From assembly GCA_965365625.1 (NCBI GenBank), contig CBDUCL010000092.1:1-10800 (forward strand): 10,800 bases of DNA. The letters are read 5' to 3'. The DNA is from CAVWCW01 sp965365625. Its GTDB lineage: Bacteria; Pseudomonadota; Gammaproteobacteria; Chromatiales; Chromatiaceae. Numbering within the stretch: position 1 is the first letter of the stretch; the number at the start of each line of letters is the position of its first letter. Below the pieces are notes generated by a model. That model worked only from the letters and a program-made list of their open reading frames with translations. It was not told the origin of the DNA and did no database searches. The translations under genes were made by a program, and so were the position numbers. This document shows positions 7,162 to 10,800 of this stretch, piece after piece.

Positions 7162-7767
7162 ATGAAACTTTCCCGCATCCTGCCGTTCGCCCTGACCGCT
7201 CTGCTGGCCCTGAGCGCCGCCCTGCCCCTGCAGGCCGAGGAGGGCGTACTGTCCACCGACGAAATCGAATACCTCTACTTCATGCGCGAGGAAGAAAAGC
7301 TGGCGCGCGACGTCTACCTCACCCTGTATAAAGAATGGGGCGCCGAAGTATTCGCCAATATCGCCCTTTCCGAGCAACGCCACACCGACACGGTGGCCGA
7401 TCTGATCGCCGGCTACGGCCTAACCGACCCGGTCCAGGAAGACGTCATCGGCGAATTCATCGACCCGGAACTGGCCGCCCTGTATGACGAACTGCTGGCC
7501 ATCGGCCGCCAATCCTTGCTCGACGCCCTGTATGTGGGCGCCTTGATCGAAGAGGTGGACATGGAGGACATCCAGCACGCCATGGACCTCAGCGACGAGC
7601 CCGAGATCCTCAATGTCTACGACAACCTGATGCGGGCCTCGCGCAATCACCTGCGCGGCTTCGTCGAGGTGCTGGCCAACCAGGGCGTGGAAGACTACCA
7701 GGCCCAGTACATCGACCAGGCCTGGGTCGATGCGATTCTGGCCGAGGAAACCGAAACCGGCGAATAA
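7162..7767 (+). CDS. Exported DUF2202 ferritin-like protein
   Basis: Seen: 201 aa. The ATG at 7162 has AGAGG 8 nt upstream; an in-frame GTG at 7153 overlaps that site and is unlikely. Residues 1-25 form a Sec signal peptide (KLSR head, Leu/Ala core, cleavage after LQA), so the mature protein starts near EEGVLS and is exported. The mature part is helical and strongly acidic. Conserved carboxylate/His positions are seen in REEEKLARDVY (43-45), SEQRHTDTV (E71, H74), IEEVDMEDIQHAMD (E130-E135, H139) and RASRNHLRGF (H163). Known: DUF2202 domains (Pfam PF09968) belong to the ferritin-like four-helix fold and occur in bacteria and archaea without an assigned activity. Inference: the E...ExxH...E...H spacing fits a dinuclear metal site, so a periplasmic metal-binding or redox role is plausible but unproven. 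Probably monocistronic: its own upstream region and a strong hairpin right after the stop. Confidence 0.92.
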   Translation: MKLSRILPFALTALLALSAALPLQAEEGVLSTDEIEYLYFMREEEKLARDVYLTLYKEWGAEVFANIALSEQRHTDTVADLIAGYGLTDPVQEDVIGEFIDPELAALYDELLAIGRQSLLDALYVGALIEEVDMEDIQHAMDLSDEPEILNVYDNLMRASRNHLRGFVEVLANQGVEDYQAQYIDQAWVDAILAEETETGE

Positions 7768-7779
7768 CCCCCCGCTGCA

Positions 7780-7811
7780 CCGAGGCCGCCGGCGGAGCCC
7801 GGCGGCCTCGG
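7780..7811 (+). terminator. Strong 13-bp hairpin after the DUF2202 gene
   Basis: Arms 7780-7792 and 7799-7811 pair perfectly over 13 bp, nearly all G/C, around a 6-nt loop, beginning 12 nt past the stop codon. It is followed by ATTGCCCC, so the U tract expected of an intrinsic terminator is almost absent. It probably separates this transcript from rlmI, or protects its 3' end. Confidence 0.6.
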
Positions 7812-7812
7812 A

Positions 7813-7842
7813 TTGCCCCGCCCGTGCGGCTTCCCCCATAAT
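7813..7842 (+). promoter_or_regulatory. Candidate sigma-70 promoter for rlmI-mtfA
   Basis: TTGCCC (7813-7818) and CATAAT (7837-7842) lie 18 nt apart and match consensus at 4/6 and 5/6 positions. The start would be near 7849, giving a leader of about 24 nt to the ATG at 7873. The -35 element begins 1 nt after the hairpin closing the previous gene. Confidence 0.5.
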
Positions 7843-7872
7843 CGCGGATTTCCCCCTTCCCGGAGCCGCGCC

Positions 7873-9066
7873 ATGGACCTCGCCCCCCTGTACCTGAACA
7901 AGAACCAGGAGCGCCGGCTACGCGGCGGCCATCTCTGGGTCTACAGCAACGAGGTAGACGCCGCCCGCTCGCCGCTGCCGGGCTTCGAGCCCGGACAGCA
8001 GGTTCAGATCCTGGCCCATAACGGCAAATTCCTGGGCAACGGCTACGTCAATCCGCACACCCTGATCTGCGCCCGCCTGGTAAGCCGAGACCCCAAATAT
8101 GCCTTGGACAGCTCCCTGCTCACCCACCGCATCAAGGTGGCCCTGTCGCTGCGCCAACGGCTCTGGGCTGAACCCCATTACCGGTTGCTGCACGGCGAGG
8201 GCGACGCGGTGCCCGGGCTGGTGGTGGACCGCTTCGGCGATGTCCTGGTGGCGCAGCTGAATACCGCCGGCATGCAGGCGGCCCGTGACGCGGTGGTTAC
8301 GGCCCTGGACAAGGTGCTCAAGCCCCGGGCCATCCTGCTGCGCAACGACAGCCCGCTGCGCCAGGTCGAGGGCCTGGGGCAGGAGATCGAAGACGCCCTG
8401 GGCAGCACCCCGGACAGCCTGACCATCGAAGAGAACGGCTGCCGCTTCCTGGTCTCGCCGCGCCAGGGCCAGAAGACCGGCTGGTATTTCGACCACCGGG
8501 ACAACCGCGCCCGCATGCAGCGTCTGGCCCGGGGCCAGCGGGTGCTGGACCTATTCAGCTACACCGGGGCCTGGGGCCTGCAGGCCGCCGCCGCCGGGGC
8601 CACTCAGGTGACCCTGGTGGAGGCCTCGGCCCGGAGCCAGGAGCGGGCCCGGGAGAACGCCGCCGAGAACGGCCTGGCGGATCGGGTCGAGGCCCTCACC
8701 GGAGACGCCTTCGCCCTGCTCAAGCAACTGCGTGCCGAGCGCCGCCGCTACGACCTGGTAATCGCCGATCCCCCCGCCTTCATCAAGCGCCGCAAGGACC
8801 AGAAAGCGGGCCTGGAGGCCTATCAACGCCTCAACCGGATGGCGATGCAGGTGTTGGACCGGGACGGCTTGCTGGTTAGCGCCTCCTGCTCCTACCACTT
8901 GGGCCGGGAGCAGCTGCGCGAGCTGTTGCTGTCCGGGGCCCGCCACTTGGACCGCAGCCTGCAATTGATCGGCGAGGGCCACCAGGGAGCAGACCACCCG
9001 GTGCACCCGGCGATCCCGGAGAGCGACTATATCAAGTGCCTGTTCGGTCGGGTGCTGCCGGCCTGA
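7873..9066 (+). CDS. rlmI: Class I SAM-dependent 23S rRNA methyltransferase, RlmI type
   Basis: Known: RlmI (YccW) makes 5-methylcytosine at position 1962 of 23S rRNA using S-adenosylmethionine. Seen: 397 aa (E. coli RlmI is 396). An N-terminal PUA domain (about 1-75) contains RRLRGGHLWVYSNEV. The middle domain holds GEGDAVPGLVVDRFGD (108-123) and GQKTGWYFDHRDNR (199-212). The Rossmann methyltransferase domain has SAM motif I VLDLFSYTGAWG (224-235), an acidic end of strand 2 (LVEAS), motif IV ADPPAF (298-303) and the SCS motif with the candidate catalytic Cys at 339. It resembles the Pseudomonas-type branch of the family more than E. coli RlmI, so the exact target base is inferred from the family. 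Start: ATG 7873 with GGAG 7 nt upstream; the frame is open further upstream to 7813 but that would run through the promoter candidate. mtfA follows after 3 nt. Confidence 0.93.
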   Translation: MDLAPLYLNKNQERRLRGGHLWVYSNEVDAARSPLPGFEPGQQVQILAHNGKFLGNGYVNPHTLICARLVSRDPKYALDSSLLTHRIKVALSLRQRLWAEPHYRLLHGEGDAVPGLVVDRFGDVLVAQLNTAGMQAARDAVVTALDKVLKPRAILLRNDSPLRQVEGLGQEIEDALGSTPDSLTIEENGCRFLVSPRQGQKTGWYFDHRDNRARMQRLARGQRVLDLFSYTGAWGLQAAAAGATQVTLVEASARSQERARENAAENGLADRVEALTGDAFALLKQLRAERRRYDLVIADPPAFIKRRKDQKAGLEAYQRLNRMAMQVLDRDGLLVSASCSYHLGREQLRELLLSGARHLDRSLQLIGEGHQGADHPVHPAIPESDYIKCLFGRVLPA

Positions 9067-9069
9067 GCC

Positions 9070-9876
9070 ATGTGGCATCCGCTGCGCAACTGGCGCCGAC
9101 GCCGCCGCCTGGCCCGCAGCGACAGCTCCGAGGCGGGCTGGCGCCGGGCCTGGGACGCCTTGCCGCTGCTCGACGGCATGCCGGCGGACGACGCCCGCCG
9201 GCTGCGCGAGCTGGCCAGCCTATTTTTACAGGAGAAGGCCCTGGAGCCAGTGCAGGGCATGCGCTTGGAGCCCTGGATGGCCCAGGAGATCGCCCTGCAG
9301 GCCTGCCTGCCGATCCTCAACCTGGGGCTGGACTGGTATTCGAGCTGGTACGCGGTGATCGTATATCCGGACACCTTCGTCAGCGAGTCGGAGAGCGAGG
9401 ACGAGGCCGGCTTGGTGCACCGCTACCGCGAGGCCCGCAGCGGCGAGGCCTGGGAGCGCGGACCGCTGATTCTCTCTTGGGCCGACGCCGACCAAGGCCG
9501 AAACTACGACGGCTGGAACGTGATCGTGCACGAGGCGGCCCACAAGCTCGACGCCCTGGAAGGCGGCACCAACGGCAAGCCGCCGCTGCACGCCAATATG
9601 CGGGTGGCGGACTGGAGCCGTGACTTTCACGCCGCCTACGAGGACCTGGAGCGGCGGGTCGATGCGGGCTTGGAGCCGCCGATCGACGACTACGCCCTGG
9701 AGTCTCCCGCAGAATTCTTTGCCGTCGCCAGCGAGGCCTTCTTCGAGGCCCCGGACCTGCTCGAAGCCGCTTATCCCGCCATCTATCGCCAACTTCGCGA
9801 CTTCTATCGCCAGGACCCGCTGGCCCGGCTCAAACCCTTTCTGGGGCCGGCGGAACCCCTGAGCCCGCCCGCCTGA
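9070..9876 (+). CDS. mtfA: MtfA-type zinc metallopeptidase / Mlc regulator
   Basis: Seen: 268 aa, similar to E. coli MtfA (265 aa) along most of its length. FLQEKALEPVQGMRLE is near residues 52-67. Then come LPILNLGLDWY, a YPDTFV segment with an acidic stretch after it, GLVHRYREARSGEAWERGPL and the zinc motif HEAAHKLD (H154, E155, H158). SPAEFFAVASEAFF (212-225) supplies the third zinc ligand, E215, which aligns with the Glu in PAE of MtfA. Known: MtfA is a cytosolic gluzincin-like aminopeptidase that in E. coli binds the glucose repressor Mlc; outside enterobacteria its partner is unclear. No signal peptide; the N terminus is Arg-rich (WRRRRRLARS). Start: ATG 3 nt after the rlmI stop, with no strong ribosome site of its own, which suggests translational coupling to rlmI. 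Confidence 0.95.
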   Translation: MWHPLRNWRRRRRLARSDSSEAGWRRAWDALPLLDGMPADDARRLRELASLFLQEKALEPVQGMRLEPWMAQEIALQACLPILNLGLDWYSSWYAVIVYPDTFVSESESEDEAGLVHRYREARSGEAWERGPLILSWADADQGRNYDGWNVIVHEAAHKLDALEGGTNGKPPLHANMRVADWSRDFHAAYEDLERRVDAGLEPPIDDYALESPAEFFAVASEAFFEAPDLLEAAYPAIYRQLRDFYRQDPLARLKPFLGPAEPLSPPA

Positions 9877-9933
9877 GCCCGAAACAGCGCTGATGTGCGG
9901 CTTTTTCCCTCTGGACCAGAAAGCCCCGACCAA

Positions 9934-9956
9934 TGCAATCGCCTTCGGCGATTGCA
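9934..9956. repeat. Perfect 10-bp inverted repeat in the convergent mtfA/regulator gap
   Basis: Arms 9934-9943 and 9947-9956 pair perfectly over 10 bp with a 3-nt loop (TTC). It is 57 nt past the mtfA stop. No T tract follows on either strand, so it is not a textbook terminator; it may act as a bidirectional transcript end or a protein-binding palindrome. The same gap also holds the 8-bp palindrome CAGCGCTG at 9885-9892. Confidence 0.45.
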
Positions 9957-10012
9957 ATTGAACGCTTGCAGCAAACGCCTTTTCGAGAACGCTGCTGGAG
10001 TCGACCCGGGGT

Positions 10013-10033
10013 GACGCTTTTCAGCGTTTTCTT
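10013..10033 (+). terminator. Candidate intrinsic terminator for rlmI-mtfA
   Basis: ACGCT (10014-10018) and AGCGT (10023-10027) pair with a TTTC loop, extended by a G-T pair, and are followed on the plus strand by TTTCTT. The stem is short (5-6 bp), but the T-rich tail is on the right strand for the mtfA transcript. It sits 7 nt before the convergent gene's stop. Confidence 0.4.
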
Positions 10034-10039
10034 GGGGGA

Positions 10040-10528
10040 TCAGAGCCCGCTGGCCAAGCTGTACTCTGGCATCAGGCTGGCGATCCGGGTCAGGACCTCG
10101 GTGCGGGAGAAGGGCTTAGCCATGAAGTCGTCGGCCCCGATGCGCTGACTCCAGAACTGCTCCGTGGCCTGCTGGTTACCGCTCATGACGATGATCGGCA
10201 GGTCGTCGAACTCGGGGTTGTTGCGGATCTCTCGGGTGGCCTCGAACCCCCCGGTTCCGGGCATTACCAGGTCCATCAGCACCAAGTCGGGCTGGTGCTT
10301 CATCACCATGCGCAGGCCGCTAGATCCATCGCAGGCAACCTCGGTCATATAGCCGGCCTGGCGCAGCATCTTGGAGAGGAACGCCTGGACCGTCTCGGAA
10401 TCGTCCACGATAAGAATCAGGCCCCGATCGCCGTGAGGAAGCTGGTAGCCATAAGTTGGCGCTAGCCCGGCGTCCGGCAATGTATCGCGGTGAAACCAAC
10501 GCCCCAAACCGAAACTGGCGATACCCAT
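10040..10528 (-). CDS. Single-domain response regulator, PilH/CheY-like
   Basis: Seen: 162 aa. The ATG at 10528 has GAGGG 7-8 nt upstream; the frame opens 14 codons earlier without a better site. Residues 1-37 are a non-receiver extension (GIASFGLGRWFHRDTLPDAG...). The receiver runs from about 37 to 155 with the acidic pair at 42-43 (VDDSE), phosphoacceptor D86 in LVLMDLVMPG, Ser116 in VMSGNQ and Lys138 in MAKPFSR. There is no DNA-binding or output domain. The WSQRIGADDFMAKPFS stretch recalls PilH and similar twitching/chemotaxis regulators (PilH has WGKRQGA-x-DYLTKP). Inference: it acts by protein-protein contact or as a phosphate sink. No pil or che gene is nearby, so the kinase partner is unknown; the C-terminal kinase at the left edge is a possible but unsupported donor. 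Convergent with mtfA. Confidence 0.93.
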   Translation of the reverse strand: MGIASFGLGRWFHRDTLPDAGLAPTYGYQLPHGDRGLILIVDDSETVQAFLSKMLRQAGYMTEVACDGSSGLRMVMKHQPDLVLMDLVMPGTGGFEATREIRNNPEFDDLPIIVMSGNQQATEQFWSQRIGADDFMAKPFSRTEVLTRIASLMPEYSLASGL

Positions 10529-10756
10529 GATCTGGCCCTCTTCGTACCTTCCTAGATCGTTTCGCAACAACGCATTCGCATCCCTGCTGTGGCCGGACTC
10601 CCTGGCGACTTGCGATCCCTATGCAGTCGGCCAACCACGCGTTGCCTTCCAAGGTAGTCGAGGTGGCTCCCGGCGTCGGTGCGAACCGGGGCAACTTAAG
10701 AATCTTTGACATTTGGATACCAGATGTGTCGGGGCTGATTTAATCGCGTTTCCCGT
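10529..10756 (-). other. Upstream/leader region of the response regulator, no gene seen
   Basis: These 228 nt hold no credible gene. An ATG-started frame from 10712 (minus) has no ribosome site and runs out of frame into the regulator gene. An imperfect hairpin (10604-10613 with 10623-10632, one bulge) lies in the middle. AT-richer DNA at about 10690-10745 is where a promoter would be expected, but I found no good -35/-10 pair. Confidence 0.4.
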
Positions 10757-10800
10757 GCGGGGCAGGACGCCCCGCCATTTTCAGGCGTCCAACCGCCTGA
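10757..10800. repeat. Three overlapping inverted repeats at the right edge
   Basis: Hairpin A: GCGGGGC (10757-10763) with GCCCCGC (10769-10775), 5-nt loop, followed by CATTTTC on the plus strand, terminator-like. Hairpin B: GGACGCC (10765-10771) with GGCGTCC (10784-10790). Hairpin C: TCAGGCG (10781-10787) with CGCCTGA (10794-10800), 6-nt loop, cut by the window edge. B shares bases with both A and C, so B excludes them. No gene on the plus strand precedes A, so its role depends on what lies to the right. Confidence 0.5.

Noticed and set aside
10571..10700. Possible cyclic-di-GMP riboswitch ahead of the response regulator
   Set aside because: The conserved GEMM core segments are not recognisable in the minus-strand leader.
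10320..10712. 130-codon minus-strand frame starting MSKILKLPR
   Set aside because: It has no ribosome site and overlaps the response regulator in another frame, and its C-terminal part is Arg/Gly shadow sequence.

Overview
The window is about 10.8 kb of high-GC bacterial chromosome. Gene content points to a gammaproteobacterium: a full-length RapA, an MtfA-type peptidase, an RlmI-type rRNA methyltransferase of the subfamily I recall from Pseudomonas, a YqhA-family membrane protein and a tripartite hybrid kinase resembling BarA/GacS. Strong G/C preference at third codon positions and many GTG starts fit a high-GC lineage such as the purple sulfur bacteria and their relatives, but genus cannot be fixed from this sequence alone. 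No transposase, integrase, phage gene, CRISPR array, tRNA or rRNA is visible, and base composition is even across the window.

Layout, left to right. (1) The 3' part of a hybrid histidine kinase (+, 5' end outside the window) carries HisKA, HATPase, a degenerate receiver, a true receiver and Hpt. (2) Three minus-strand genes follow: an unidentified charged protein (294 aa) whose 3' end overlaps the kinase by 46 nt tail to tail, a 101-aa membrane-anchored coiled-coil protein, and yqhA. Gaps of 118 and 141 nt, an imperfect hairpin and a candidate promoter suggest they are not one tight operon. (3) Diverging from yqhA is rapA (949 aa), the SWI2/SNF2 ATPase that recycles RNA polymerase. (4) Next is a secreted DUF2202 ferritin-like protein with its own upstream region and a 13-bp hairpin behind it. 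(5) A fresh promoter candidate precedes the two-gene rlmI-mtfA unit (3-nt gap). (6) A convergent intergenic region with two hairpins separates mtfA from a minus-strand single-domain response regulator resembling PilH. (7) The right edge has no gene but contains three overlapping inverted repeats.

Most of the window is conserved housekeeping and signalling content. The least explained parts are the 294-aa protein (possibly CYTH-like), the 101-aa protein with an unusually regular Met/Val heptad core, the exported DUF2202 protein, and the mutually exclusive hairpins at the right edge. I see no convincing multi-gene novel system. The two phosphorelay proteins lie 8 kb apart, and nothing in the sequence links them functionally.
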